Source of the DNA: a virus
Reading direction: 5' to 3' (one strand)
IMG/VR virus record: IMGVR_UViG_3300020450_002071
Span: 1 to 24,069 of that record
DNA length: 24,069 bases
Shown here: one piece after another, positions 15,910 through 23,915 of the stretch
Position numbering within the stretch: the stretch's first letter is position 1
How the letters are laid out: each line of letters starts with the position of its first letter
Notes under the pieces: model-generated
The model's database searches: none
Seen by the model: the letters and a program-made list of their open reading frames with translations, nothing else
What the model was told of the DNA's origin: nothing
Made by a program: the position numbers and the translations under genes

Positions 15910-16857
15910 ATGAAAAATAAAACTAAAATTATAAAACAAAAATGGGCCTACAATGTTACTACGTCGCCTATTGATCCGCTTGATGAACTCAGCCTCTGGT
16001 GCAGAAGGAATGTAAAAAGAAAAGAAAACAAACATTTTCCTCGGTCTGAAATTAATGTTCTTAAAAGTGTATTAACTTGTTTGTGCGGGAATCACCCATG
16101 GACCGATGATCCGTTTTTTGCGAAAAAAGACTATGATGATGAAACCGGCAGAAACACGGCTATAACAATCGCAGGCCCTCCAAGAACTGGCAGTACACTA
16201 GTAACATTAGCAATTAATGAAATTTTGTTGTCAGTGGATGATAAGGAACACAAAGTTTTCAAAACACATGAATTGTTTGATAGTCGATGCCCGTTACTTT
16301 TTGACCAGAAAACTTTATATTGCATAAGAAATCCTTATGATAGTTTTTATTCGTATCTCAGATATTTAGAGATTGATTATAAAGATGTGCTTGATAAGTC
16401 TGGACAAATAAAAAAAGAAATAATTAAGAATATTTTTGAAGATGTTCATTTAGCTGCGGCCTATATCACTTTACAAAAAGACCCATTCACAAAAAATATA
16501 TTTATGAAATATAATAATAATTCTATTATTCTAATACCATATGAAAATTACTACAATAATGAAATGCAATTAATTGATGACATTTCTAAATATTTCAATG
16601 CTGATTTGATAGATGAACAAAAGAAATTAATTTATTCTAAAATATGCAACAAAAGCATCAAAAAGATATCTGATAATTTAGATGAGGGAACAAAAGATAA
16701 AAAATTAGGATATATTCACAAAAATCATATAGGTGATAAAAAAGGTGCACCCGGCCAAGGAAGTCAATTACCAGATTTTATTAAAGAACAAATATTTCAA
16801 AACTTAGGTGGTATTTATCAAGTTTTCGGATATGATTTAAAAAATTACAATAAATAA
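15910..16857 (+). CDS. Sulfotransferase-family protein
   Basis: I start this 315-residue protein at ATG 15910, nine bases after the tmRNA, because the longer frame would begin inside the tmRNA T arm. TIAGPPRTGSTLV (85-98) is the 5'-phosphosulfate-binding loop of PAPS-dependent sulfotransferases, FKTHELF (117-123) holds the KTH segment seen near their active site, and RNPYDSFYSYLRY (140-152) is the 3'-phosphate motif. It would transfer sulfate from PAPS to a sugar, lipid or protein acceptor that the sequence does not reveal. Possible uses are change of host surface glycans or of phage structures. No ribosome site is clear upstream. Confidence 0.85.
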   Translation: MKNKTKIIKQKWAYNVTTSPIDPLDELSLWCRRNVKRKENKHFPRSEINVLKSVLTCLCGNHPWTDDPFFAKKDYDDETGRNTAITIAGPPRTGSTLVTLAINEILLSVDDKEHKVFKTHELFDSRCPLLFDQKTLYCIRNPYDSFYSYLRYLEIDYKDVLDKSGQIKKEIIKNIFEDVHLAAAYITLQKDPFTKNIFMKYNNNSIILIPYENYYNNEMQLIDDISKYFNADLIDEQKKLIYSKICNKSIKKISDNLDEGTKDKKLGYIHKNHIGDKKGAPGQGSQLPDFIKEQIFQNLGGIYQVFGYDLKNYNK

Positions 16858-16914
16858 TTTGAAATAGGTTATACTTAACTAAACAAAATATTTCTATTTA
16901 CAACAGGAGAAAAA

Positions 16915-17367
16915 ATGGAAAACGAAGAAAAAGATATAGTAACTGTGCAAGAAGGCCAATTTGTAAAAGTTCACTATGTCGGTACATTGGATGACGGCAC
17001 CGAATTTGATAATTCGTATGTTCGTCAAGAAACATTGGATTTTCAAGTAGGAAATCCACAATTATTGGCAGCATTTAATAATGCATTGGTAGGAATGGAA
17101 GCGGGCGAAAAGAAGAATTTTCAAGTGTCTCCCGGTGAAGCTTATGGGGAACATGACCCAGAAGCTACAGTTACTGTGGGTCGTGATGCATTTCCAGAAA
17201 ATTTTGAGTTTAATCCCGGTGACACTGTTGAGGGAACAACAGCTGAAGGCACACCAGTTTTAGCTAAAATTATTTCAGCTATTGAAAACGATGTTACTCT
17301 TGATTTGAATCACCCACTAGCGGGAGAAAATTTGAATTTTGAAGTCGAATTGGTTGAGATTCAATAA
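16915..17367 (+). CDS. FKBP-type peptidyl-prolyl isomerase, SlyD-like
   Basis: The 150-residue protein has the FKBP start (KVHYVGTLDDGTEFDNSY), an insert-in-flap region (residues about 66-115), and the SlyD-type ending LDLNHPLAGENLNFEVELVE. It catalyses cis-trans isomerisation of prolyl bonds and acts as a chaperone in the cytoplasm; the His/Cys-rich metal tail of E. coli SlyD is absent. In a phage it could help fold virion proteins. A good ribosome site (CAGGAG) precedes the ATG. A weak TATACT box at 16870-16875 could be a promoter, but no clear -35 is present. The stop overlaps the next start (TAATG). Confidence 0.93.
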   Translation: MENEEKDIVTVQEGQFVKVHYVGTLDDGTEFDNSYVRQETLDFQVGNPQLLAAFNNALVGMEAGEKKNFQVSPGEAYGEHDPEATVTVGRDAFPENFEFNPGDTVEGTTAEGTPVLAKIISAIENDVTLDLNHPLAGENLNFEVELVEIQ

Positions 17368-17576
17368 TGTTTTTTGATTGGTTTTTTAAAAAAGATAAAA
17401 CAGAAAATAAAAAAACTAGTTTTATTGATGCTTTCTTTGAAAAACCAAAAGACGATTTAGAAACGGCGTTGTGGGAAATAAAAGAAATTTATGATTTACC
17501 AACTGAGGAAGTTGCCGATGTTGTCTATTCAAAAAGAAAAAATTTTGATTATATAAGAGAGAAGAATAAGAAATAA
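17367..17576 (+). CDS. Small hypothetical protein
   Basis: A 69-residue product beginning MFFDWFFKKDKTENKKTSFI, with an aromatic N-terminus, a central acidic helix and a C-terminal basic helix (YSKRKNFDYIREKNKK). It is coupled to the FKBP gene by TAATG. No family or membrane span is recognised. Confidence 0.6.
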   Translation: MFFDWFFKKDKTENKKTSFIDAFFEKPKDDLETALWEIKEIYDLPTEEVADVVYSKRKNFDYIREKNKK

Positions 17577-17586
17577 ATAATTATTT

Positions 17587-17865
17587 GTGTCAAAAGATTT
17601 ATTCAAAAGAAAATATGTCAGTTTTTCTGTAGGCGATATCGTGCAGGAAAACTGGCATTTTACTTATTTTGAAAATGAAGTAATGACGGGAATAGTTCTT
17701 TCGGTGATAAGCAATTTTTATCACTATGGTTTTGATAAAGACACCATAGCAGTACATGATAAAATAAAAGTTTATTGGATTTCTCATGGGTTTACAGAAG
17801 AATTGTCAGGTGATATGGTACATATATTATCGAGGGTTGATGATGAGAAAATTCAAAGTGGATGA
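17587..17865 (+). CDS. Small SH3-like/KOW-like beta-barrel protein (predicted)
   Basis: A 92-residue product from GTG 17587; no ATG fits the conserved N-terminus, and no strong ribosome site is visible. The sequence VSFSVGDIVQENWHFTYFEN followed by VMTGIVLSVISNF and KIKVYWISHGF gives the strand pattern of small SH3-like barrels shared with the proteins at 9976 and 17843. It overlaps the next gene by 23 bases. Confidence 0.6.
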   Translation: MSKDLFKRKYVSFSVGDIVQENWHFTYFENEVMTGIVLSVISNFYHYGFDKDTIAVHDKIKVYWISHGFTEELSGDMVHILSRVDDEKIQSG

Positions 17866-18037
17866 ATGGGTAAATTACTGCGCTCTACCAGACGTTGAAT
17901 ATTTTAAAGATGATTTGAAGCGCGCCTTAATATTATCAGTTCTTGATAATGATTTGTTTTATGATTATAGAATTTATATAGAGAAAACAGGAAAAATAAA
18001 AAAAGTTAGAGAGTCCCACCTTTTTTCAATCGAATAA
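17843..18037 (+). CDS. Small SH3-like/KOW-like beta-barrel protein (predicted)
   Basis: I place the start at ATG 17843 because GAGGG lies six bases upstream; ATG 17840 directly before it is the alternative. The 64-residue product (MRKFKVDEWVNYCALPDVEY, ALILSVLDN, YRIYIEKTGKIKKVRESHLF) follows the same plan as the protein encoded just upstream: a short opening strand, a central 'LSV' strand and a closing strand. I infer a local duplication with strong divergence. Confidence 0.58.
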   Translation: MRKFKVDEWVNYCALPDVEYFKDDLKRALILSVLDNDLFYDYRIYIEKTGKIKKVRESHLFSIE

Positions 18038-18065
18038 CCTAAGTATTAATAGGGTGGCGATTGAT

Positions 18066-19076
18066 ATGATTAAAAAGTTTTTGCTTTTGATGTCGGCTTT
18101 TGCGCTTAGCTGTAGTCAAGATTATGCCATAGTAAATCCAGAAAAAGAAGTAATTGTAATTACAGAAACAATCACTGAAACTGAAACAGTTGAAGTAGAA
18201 ATCGAAGTTCCAGTTTATGTGGAAGTCGAAGTTCCAGTTAACGAGGGAATAATTTGGGTTGACTCATTTACTCAACATATGTCAATCGATGGTATTGATA
18301 TTTTATGGGTAATCGATCGTTCTGGTTCAATGAGTAGATATAATGGAGAATTATTAGCAGGAGTAGAAGCCATGCTTAATGCTCTCCCCGTATCTGATTG
18401 GAGATTGGTAATGATAAGTGCAGATCCTACAAAATCAGTTTTAAGTAATGAGTTTCCTCTAGTACCGGGTGACGATATTGATGACGCTGCAGCCATGTTG
18501 GGTACTATGGTGGGCGCCCACCCTTGGGAAGAGGGTTTCAATTCTGTATATGAATATATTAATCATAACCCATATTCTACAACTTGGATGAGACCTGATG
18601 CTGGACTGTTGGTTGTTTTTGTATCTGACGAGGATGAGCAAAGTGATTGGGAATACCCAGCACCTTCGGATTTTTTAAGTTGGTATACTGGACTCAGAAT
18701 GGGTTCTGTTTTTATGGCTAGCGTAATCAATTTGGATGAGACTGAATCTATTTGTACTCATTCGGTTAACCCAAGAGATGTTGGAAATAGATATATAGAA
18801 GCAACAAATACACTTGGTGGAATTATTGTAGATATCTGTTCCAATGATTGGGCGCCCGGAGTTACAGATGCCACCAATTCAATAGAGCCTTATGAAAACT
18901 TAACATTAACACATAAGGCCGAGCCTGATTCAATTAGAGTTTTTATTGATGGTATACTCAACAGTGATTGGCACTATCAAGAATCAGATAATACAGTTTA
19001 TTTTACTATTATTCCATCTGCTGGTCAACTAGTTGAAGTTGGATATAGATACATTGAAATTGATACCGGCCCATAA
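18066..19076 (+). CDS. von Willebrand factor A lipoprotein
   Basis: From ATG 18066 (GGGTGG upstream) the product is 336 residues; GTG 18054 is an in-frame alternative. The N-terminus MIKKFLLLMSAFALSC is a lipoprotein signal with lipobox ALSC (Cys16). Then come a Glu/Val/Thr-rich repeat (residues 28-60), a VWA domain with the metal-binding DxSxS motif as DRSGS (84-88), a later VVFVSDEDEQSDW, and a C-terminal beta-rich part (LTLTHKAEPDSIRVFIDG). VWA domains bind protein partners through a metal ion. A surface-anchored VWA protein on an infected cell, or one acquired from a host, is unusual for a phage. The function may be adhesion or modification of the host envelope. Confidence 0.83.
   Translation: MIKKFLLLMSAFALSCSQDYAIVNPEKEVIVITETITETETVEVEIEVPVYVEVEVPVNEGIIWVDSFTQHMSIDGIDILWVIDRSGSMSRYNGELLAGVEAMLNALPVSDWRLVMISADPTKSVLSNEFPLVPGDDIDDAAAMLGTMVGAHPWEEGFNSVYEYINHNPYSTTWMRPDAGLLVVFVSDEDEQSDWEYPAPSDFLSWYTGLRMGSVFMASVINLDETESICTHSVNPRDVGNRYIEATNTLGGIIVDICSNDWAPGVTDATNSIEPYENLTLTHKAEPDSIRVFIDGILNSDWHYQESDNTVYFTIIPSAGQLVEVGYRYIEIDTGP
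18198..18245 (+). repeat. 24-base tandem duplication in the VWA lipoprotein
   Basis: Bases 18198-18221 and 18222-18245 are near copies, both containing TCGAAGTTCCAGTT, and encode EIEVPVYV and EVEVPVNE. The repeat lies in the linker between the lipid anchor and the VWA domain and could vary in copy number between related genomes. Confidence 0.85.
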
Positions 19077-19083
19077 AAAATAT

Positions 19084-19112
19084 TTGACATTGGTTGTATT
19101 TTAAGATATAAT
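19084..19112 (+). promoter_or_regulatory. Perfect sigma70-like promoter, near-leaderless start
   Basis: TTGACA (19084-19089), exactly 17 bases, TATAAT (19107-19112). The predicted transcript start near 19119-19120 lies two or three bases before ATG 19122, and no ribosome-binding sequence precedes the gene, so the mRNA would be nearly leaderless. Confidence 0.88.
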
Positions 19113-19121
19113 ACGAATATT

Positions 19122-19949
19122 ATGAATATTGAAACTTATGATCAAAACCCAATTGTTTTATTTGACATAGATGGGACAATTACAGAAGCAAGAAAGTTAG
19201 TCTCTAAAAAAATGATTGAGACTCTAAGAGAGCTATCCTATATAACTGAAATAGGTTTTGTTACCGGTAGCGGCCTTGAGTATGTAAAAGAGCAATTGTG
19301 GCCGTTACTTAATAGCAAAGAAATAAGAATTAACTGTCATATACTGCCATGTAATGGCACAGAATATTATATACCAGACCCAGATAACTTAGGTTCTTTT
19401 CTCACAATTTATCAAGCGTCGATGGAAAATCACGTAGGATTTGAAAATTTTCAAAAATTAATGAAGATACTTATAAAGCTTCAGGCAGAATTAGTTGATT
19501 GCGATTACGACATTCCATATAGTGGTCATTTTATTCAAAATAGAGGCTCTACAGTCAATTGGTGTCCAATTGGTAGAGATGCTAATTCTGGTTCTAGAAG
19601 TCAATTCAAAGCCATGGATAAAATTTATGGCATTAGAAAAGATTTCTTAGAAAAATTAAAAATTGAAATGTATAAAAATGAATTAGAAGAGATTACTGTA
19701 AAATTAGGCGGCAATACTTCTTTTGATATTTATCCAGATGGGTGGGACAAAACATTTGCATTAAAACATTTTCCTCATGATTTGTGGAAGCATTATTTTG
19801 TTGGTGATAGGTGTTATCCTGATGGAAACGATTTTGAATTATTCAATTTTTTGAATCCAGAAGGTCGAGCATGGGAAACTTCTGGTCCAGATGAGACTAT
19901 AGAAATAATTGATATCAATATATTAAACCAATTAGAAAAAGGATTTTAA
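19122..19949 (+). CDS. Eukaryotic-type phosphomannomutase-like HAD protein
   Basis: The 275-residue protein has HAD motif I FDIDGTITEAR (D15, D17), LPCNGTEYY (76-83), NWCPIGRDA (146-154), GGNTSFDIYPDGWDK (196-210) and GDRCYPDGND (228-237). These match the eukaryotic phosphomannomutase family (NxSPIGR, GGxxSFDxFPxGWDK, GDxTxxGGND), which interconverts mannose-6- and mannose-1-phosphate. Cys sits where Ser is usual in NxSPIGR, so substrate preference may differ. It lies one base before the cytidylyltransferase-like gene, under one promoter, suggesting a sugar-nucleotide route. Confidence 0.87.
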   Translation: MNIETYDQNPIVLFDIDGTITEARKLVSKKMIETLRELSYITEIGFVTGSGLEYVKEQLWPLLNSKEIRINCHILPCNGTEYYIPDPDNLGSFLTIYQASMENHVGFENFQKLMKILIKLQAELVDCDYDIPYSGHFIQNRGSTVNWCPIGRDANSGSRSQFKAMDKIYGIRKDFLEKLKIEMYKNELEEITVKLGGNTSFDIYPDGWDKTFALKHFPHDLWKHYFVGDRCYPDGNDFELFNFLNPEGRAWETSGPDETIEIIDINILNQLEKGF

Positions 19950-19950
19950 A

Positions 19951-20457
19951 ATGGTAATACATAAAAATATGTTTGACGAAACAAGTGAAGAAAAACCAAC
20001 AGTTATGGTTTCTGGAGGCTTTGACCCTGTGCACGTGGGTCATATTCGGATGATTACACATGCTGCACAATATGGTGATGTGATAGTTATTGCTAATTCT
20101 GATGAATGGCTTTATAAAAAGAAAGGCTTTATATTCATGGAGTTTGCAAAACGCTCCGAGATATTAAATTCTATCAAAGGAGTGATTCTTGTAGATTCGG
20201 TTGATGATTCAGATGGAACTGTTTGTGAAGCAATTAGGAGACATAGGCCTACATATTTCGCAAACGGAGGCGATAGAGGAAAAACTAATACTCCTGAACA
20301 AGATGTTTGTGAAGAATTGGGTGTTGAATTATTATGGGCAGTCGGCGGCGATTATAAAGCTGATGCTTCCTCCGATCTTGTAAATCGCTTTAGAAAAAAC
20401 AAGAAATCTAACAAACCCGCCCCAAAAAGACACCCTAACAAACACTCGGGAAGATAA
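19951..20457 (+). CDS. Cytidylyltransferase-like protein (nucleotidyltransferase, HxGH)
   Basis: The 168-residue protein carries SGGFDPVHVGHIRMI (HxGH at 28-31), VIVIANSDEWLYKKKG, and FANGGDRG, as in the HldE/GCT-type cytidylyltransferase family that makes CDP- or ADP-linked sugars or alcohols. The region after residue 125 ends in SSDLVNRFRKNKK, resembling the ISSTxxR region in position, then a Lys/Pro-rich basic tail. Together with the phosphomannomutase-like enzyme upstream it may activate a sugar phosphate for glycan or LPS modification; the sugar is unknown. GGA within the preceding codons may serve as a weak ribosome site, and coupling to the upstream gene is likely. Confidence 0.86.
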   Translation: MVIHKNMFDETSEEKPTVMVSGGFDPVHVGHIRMITHAAQYGDVIVIANSDEWLYKKKGFIFMEFAKRSEILNSIKGVILVDSVDDSDGTVCEAIRRHRPTYFANGGDRGKTNTPEQDVCEELGVELLWAVGGDYKADASSDLVNRFRKNKKSNKPAPKRHPNKHSGR

Positions 20458-20465
20458 AAAAACAT

Positions 20466-20494
20466 TTGACATTCTTGTAAAAACTAGTTATTGT
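20466..20494 (+). promoter_or_regulatory. Sigma70-like promoter with weak -10
   Basis: TTGACA (20466-20471), 17-base spacer, TATTGT (20489-20494). The flank AAAAAA..ATTTGACATT.TTGTA is shared with the 19084 promoter. The expected start lies at or just past ATG 20497, so if active it would give a leaderless message or serve a later start. Confidence 0.5.
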
Positions 20495-20496
20495 AT

Positions 20497-21033
20497 ATGA
20501 ACAAGATAACAAAAAAAAATGTTAATTTTGTCGGAACTAACTTGAAGACTTTAAAGCTTGATTTAACATATCGTCCAATTGAAGTTATTGATTCGATCGA
20601 AGCTCTTGTTCTTTGCTTGGTGGGAAAGGCTATAGCAGTTGAGGAATATGAAAATACTATTCGTTCACCCTCGTCGATATTCCAATTACCTTCTGTAATT
20701 GTACTCAAAAACTTAGTTAAATATAGAATTACAACCATTCATTGCACTAGAGAAAATGTAATGGTTAGAGATAAATATACCTGTCAATATTGTGGCGTCA
20801 AGCCGCTAAAAAAAGAACTTACACTTGACCATGTATTACCAAAATCAAGAGGTGGTCAAAATACTTGGCAAAACTTAGTTTCTGCTTGCAAAAAATGTAA
20901 TCAAAAAAAAGGCAACAAAACTCCTAAAGAAGCAAGAATGTTTCCGATGAATAAACCATGTAAGCCAAAATATGATTTCTTGGGCAATGTAAATTTTGTA
21001 CAAGATGTTTGGTTAAATTATCTTTGGACTTAA
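20497..21033 (+). CDS. HNH endonuclease
   Basis: From ATG 20497 the product is 178 residues; TTG 20491 is a less likely start. It has C96xxC99, DHVLPKSRGG (D111, H112), N126 and C131xxC134-N135, a zinc-ribbon HNH nuclease core. The upstream half (YRPIEVIDSIEALVLCLVGK and IRSPSSIFQLPSVIVL) matches a family of standalone bacterial HNH proteins found in many genomes and phages. It probably nicks or cuts DNA; whether it acts as a homing, packaging or host-attack enzyme is not shown. Confidence 0.9.
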   Translation: MNKITKKNVNFVGTNLKTLKLDLTYRPIEVIDSIEALVLCLVGKAIAVEEYENTIRSPSSIFQLPSVIVLKNLVKYRITTIHCTRENVMVRDKYTCQYCGVKPLKKELTLDHVLPKSRGGQNTWQNLVSACKKCNQKKGNKTPKEARMFPMNKPCKPKYDFLGNVNFVQDVWLNYLWT

Positions 21034-21048
21034 TTAAAAGGAGAAAAA

Positions 21049-21525
21049 ATGTCCACAATTCGTGATAAATTACAAAATTTAAATGTTTCAGATGATACTA
21101 TGGTATCTCTGAGTTATTCGGAAGGAACTGAATGCTTTATGCACACAGAAGATCAGGTTGAAACTGCCATGGCAGAAACTGATGTAGTGCAAAGATTTTC
21201 AGAATTAGTTACAACACCCGGTCTAGAAGTTCAAACAAGGTGGGGTAATAATGTTTTGGAAGAAATTAGATATCAGGGTCTGCTAGAAGAATATGAAAGA
21301 GATGAAACTTTTACAGAGTTTGTTGATGATGTAATTCGCTCTAACTACTATGATTTAGATTTATTAGAACATCAAACTGAAGCATATGATTATAAGAGAG
21401 GTTTTTGCACCTTGACAGCCGATGTGATTGTTAGCGCCAAAGATTTAAAAACAAATTTTGTAGACCTGTCAGGATGGACTATTTCTGTAGAAACAGAGAA
21501 TGGGACATTGTCATTTGACGCTTAG
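21049..21525 (+). CDS. Hypothetical protein
   Basis: The 158-residue acidic protein is preceded by AAAGGAG with ideal spacing. It has a helical middle (FSELVTTPGLEVQTRWGNNV, LEEIRYQGLLEEYER) and beta-rich end (GFCTLTADVIVSAKDL, GWTISVETENGTLSF). I recognise no family, signal peptide or membrane span. It lies between the HNH and PhoH genes and was probably transcribed with them. Confidence 0.7.
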   Translation: MSTIRDKLQNLNVSDDTMVSLSYSEGTECFMHTEDQVETAMAETDVVQRFSELVTTPGLEVQTRWGNNVLEEIRYQGLLEEYERDETFTEFVDDVIRSNYYDLDLLEHQTEAYDYKRGFCTLTADVIVSAKDLKTNFVDLSGWTISVETENGTLSFDA

Positions 21526-21578
21526 TTTACTGAGAAATTAATTTTGTTAATACTACTTAATAATACACAAGAGACATC

Positions 21579-22913
21579 ATGAGTAAAATAAATTATGTGT
21601 TAGATACTAGTGTATATTTAACTGACGCTGATTCAATATTCAATTTTGGAGATCACGACATTTATATACCTTTGAAGGTATTAGAAGAGATTGACAAGCA
21701 CAAAAAGCGTCAGGATTCACCGGGTGTAAATGCAAGAAAAATTATACGTTGTTTAGATGACCTTAGAAAAAAGGGAAGTCTTCATACAGGCGTTAAATTA
21801 GCAGAAAATAAAGGTACTGTTAGGGTAATGTCGTATGAAGTCTTGAAAGACGTCATCTTTCCAGCAGATTTGAATTTGCAAGTCCCAGATCATATAATTA
21901 TCGCGACTGCTCTAGCTGTGAGAAGCCAACATATAAATAAAAAAACTTGTTTGGTTTCTCGCGATATTAATATGAGAGTTATTTGTGACTCCGTTGGTTT
22001 AGATACGGCTGATTATGCAACTGAAAAAGTTATAACTTCTTCAGAGCAATTGTATCCCGGATTTGTTGTCCATGCTGTTGATGATCAAGTAATCGATAGA
22101 TTTTATAATGAAGAAAATATCATAATTGATGAAGATGATGTAGAAGAAAAATGGTATCCAAATCAATACCTTCTCTTGGTGTCAAACTCAAATGATAAAA
22201 AAAGTGCACTAGCTAGGTTTAAAAGCCATTTTGAGCCTTTAGCTAGAATTAATAATGATAAAGTTGTAGATTGGAAAATAAACTCAAGAAACAAAGAACA
22301 GGCTTTTGCGATTGATTTGCTGCTAGACCCAACAGTTAATATTGTTTCATTAGTTGGTCAAGCCGGCTCAGGAAAAACATTATGTGCTATTGCTGCTGGT
22401 TTACAGCAAACAATTGGTTTGCGAGGCACAAATATATACGATAGATTGATAGTATCGCGCCCTGTAGAGCCTTTGGGCAAAGATATAGGGTATCTACCCG
22501 GTACGATGGAAGAGAAGATGCTACCGTGGCTTAAGCCCATTCAAGATAACTTACAATTTTTATTGGGTGGCGACAAAAATGCACTTTCTATGTATATTGA
22601 TAAAGGAAAAATAGAAATTGAAGCTTTGACTTACATTCGAGGCCGCTCAATATCAAATGCATTCGTTATCATTGATGAATCACAGAACTTAACTGCACAT
22701 GAAATTAAAACAATTATTACTAGAGTGGGTGAGAACACAAAAATTGTTTTAACTGGCGACATTGAACAAATTGATAACGTATATATTAATGAAACAACTA
22801 ACGGCTTATCTCATGCTGTTGAAAAATTTAAAGAGTTCCCAATTGCTGGACATGTCACGTTTAAGAAAGGCGAAAGATCCGAAGTTGCAACTCTTGCCGC
22901 TAAAGTGTTATAA
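21579..22913 (+). CDS. PIN-PhoH ATPase (PhoH2-type)
   Basis: This 444-residue protein has two domains. Residues 1-135 form a PIN nuclease domain with the acidic residues D9, E37, D104 and D129. Residues 235-444 form a PhoH ATPase with Walker A GQAGSGKT (260-267), Walker B FVIIDES (362-368) and TGDIEQID (392-399). PIN-PhoH proteins in bacteria act as RNA helicases and ribonucleases (PhoH2); phage PhoH genes are widespread in marine viruses and their role is not settled. The PIN half suggests RNA processing. GAG lies upstream with short spacing. It is a full-length family member. Confidence 0.93.
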   Translation: MSKINYVLDTSVYLTDADSIFNFGDHDIYIPLKVLEEIDKHKKRQDSPGVNARKIIRCLDDLRKKGSLHTGVKLAENKGTVRVMSYEVLKDVIFPADLNLQVPDHIIIATALAVRSQHINKKTCLVSRDINMRVICDSVGLDTADYATEKVITSSEQLYPGFVVHAVDDQVIDRFYNEENIIIDEDDVEEKWYPNQYLLLVSNSNDKKSALARFKSHFEPLARINNDKVVDWKINSRNKEQAFAIDLLLDPTVNIVSLVGQAGSGKTLCAIAAGLQQTIGLRGTNIYDRLIVSRPVEPLGKDIGYLPGTMEEKMLPWLKPIQDNLQFLLGGDKNALSMYIDKGKIEIEALTYIRGRSISNAFVIIDESQNLTAHEIKTIITRVGENTKIVLTGDIEQIDNVYINETTNGLSHAVEKFKEFPIAGHVTFKKGERSEVATLAAKVL

Positions 22914-22918
22914 TTAAC

Positions 22919-22947
22919 TTGACAAATAAATTATTATAGGAGATAAT
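22919..22947 (+). promoter_or_regulatory. Possible sigma70-like promoter abutting the next start
   Basis: TTGACA (22919-22924), 17-base spacer, GATAAT (22942-22947), directly before ATG 22948. A transcript starting about 22954 would miss that ATG and the ribosome site AGGAG (22938-22942); it could instead use ATG 22966. The two signals therefore conflict, and the match may be partly chance. Confidence 0.4.
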
Positions 22948-23238
22948 ATGATTGAATCAGATACCATGGAAAGCCCATTGACAAATAAAATTGTTGAAAC
23001 AGACAACTCACTAAAGCAAATGCTTGTTGACTATGTTGGCAAACAATTTGCTACCGAAGAAGACGAAGGAACTTTTGATGTTACAGTAAAAATGATTACT
23101 GATACATTGGCTAACGAGTTTCCTGAATTTGTTTTGTTAATGGCTGAAGAAAATTGGTTGAGAGGTTATCAACAAGGTTTAAACGATGCTGGATTATATG
23201 AAAAACAGCCAGAACAAGATTCTGGAACAAGTGAGTAA
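22948..23238 (+). CDS. Conserved-looking small phage protein
   Basis: The 96-residue acidic protein starts after ATAGGAG. It contains LKQMLVDYVGKQF, VTVKMITDTLANEFPEFVLL and AEENWLRGYQQGLNDA, a helical pattern I recall from marine T4-type phages without a function. It lies between PhoH and a putative metallopeptidase, and its stop overlaps the next start by eight bases. Confidence 0.75.
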   Translation: MIESDTMESPLTNKIVETDNSLKQMLVDYVGKQFATEEDEGTFDVTVKMITDTLANEFPEFVLLMAEENWLRGYQQGLNDAGLYEKQPEQDSGTSE

Positions 23239-23887
23239 TTTTTATACCCCTTACGGTATACAGGTTTATTTCAAAGATCAATTAATGAATCCTGAATTGG
23301 ACGTCGAAAGAGTTGTGTCCAAGTTAGAAAGATTAATACCAAAGCACTTACTTTCTGAAATTGAAATGATCATTATAGGTTATTTTGAGGAATTTGAAGA
23401 AAAAGAAATAAGTGCTTTTTATAAAGATGGAACACTTAACATTTCTAATTTTATTCAAGATGAAGAAGAATTATTAGAACACATGATTCATGAAACCTCT
23501 CACTCGGTTGAAGAAGCTTATGGATCACAAATTTATTTTGACCAAAAAATTAAAAGAGAATTTTTAAGTAAAAGAATGGTTTTACATGATTTATTATGGA
23601 AAATGGGTTATAAAGCACCAAAGGCTTTATTTTTAAATTCTGAATACGACAAAGAATTTGATATGTTTTTGTTTAAAGATGTTGGTTATGATAAATTATC
23701 TGAAATTATTATGGGCTTGTTTATCAATCCATATGCTGCGACATGCTTAAGAGAATATTTTGCAACTGGATTCACAGAATTTTTTGTTAACAGCAATGAA
23801 AGAGGTTATCTCAAAAAAATTGGTCCAAAGCTTTTCGATAAACTGGAAATTATTAATAATGAAGAAAAACTTGACAGTCATTATTAA
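23231..23887 (+). CDS. Putative zinc metallopeptidase
   Basis: I choose GTG 23231, which overlaps the preceding stop and puts the recognisable sequence (MSNFYTPYGIQVYF) at the N-terminus; ATG 23186 and ATG 23198 are alternatives with larger overlaps. The 218-residue protein has HMIHETSHSVEEAYG with HExxH (H87, E88, H91), and a later helix LREYFATGFTEFFV with a candidate third glutamate ligand, a layout like phage proteins of the anthrax lethal-factor-like (ATLF) peptidase group. No signal peptide is seen, so it would act in the host cytoplasm or virion. The target is unknown. Confidence 0.72.
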   Translation: MSNFYTPYGIQVYFKDQLMNPELDVERVVSKLERLIPKHLLSEIEMIIIGYFEEFEEKEISAFYKDGTLNISNFIQDEEELLEHMIHETSHSVEEAYGSQIYFDQKIKREFLSKRMVLHDLLWKMGYKAPKALFLNSEYDKEFDMFLFKDVGYDKLSEIIMGLFINPYAATCLREYFATGFTEFFVNSNERGYLKKIGPKLFDKLEIINNEEKLDSHY

Positions 23888-23899
23888 ATAAGTTATAAT
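23871..23899 (+). promoter_or_regulatory. Perfect sigma70-like promoter
   Basis: TTGACA (23871-23876), 17 bases, TATAAT (23894-23899). The -35 box lies in the last codons of the metallopeptidase gene. The predicted start near 23906 gives a leader of about ten bases to ATG 23916 that includes GGAG. Confidence 0.88.
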
Positions 23900-23915
23900 A
23901 TATGTTGGAGCGATA

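Noticed and set aside
16847-16881. TATACT (16870-16875) as a promoter for the FKBP gene
   Set aside because: Only a weak TTACAA at a 19-base spacing is available, so it is mentioned but not listed as a feature.
22919-22990. TTGACAAATAAA-like sequence repeated at 22919 and 22979
   Set aside because: The second copy is in coding sequence (Leu-Thr-Asn-Lys) and has no -10 box; likely chance.
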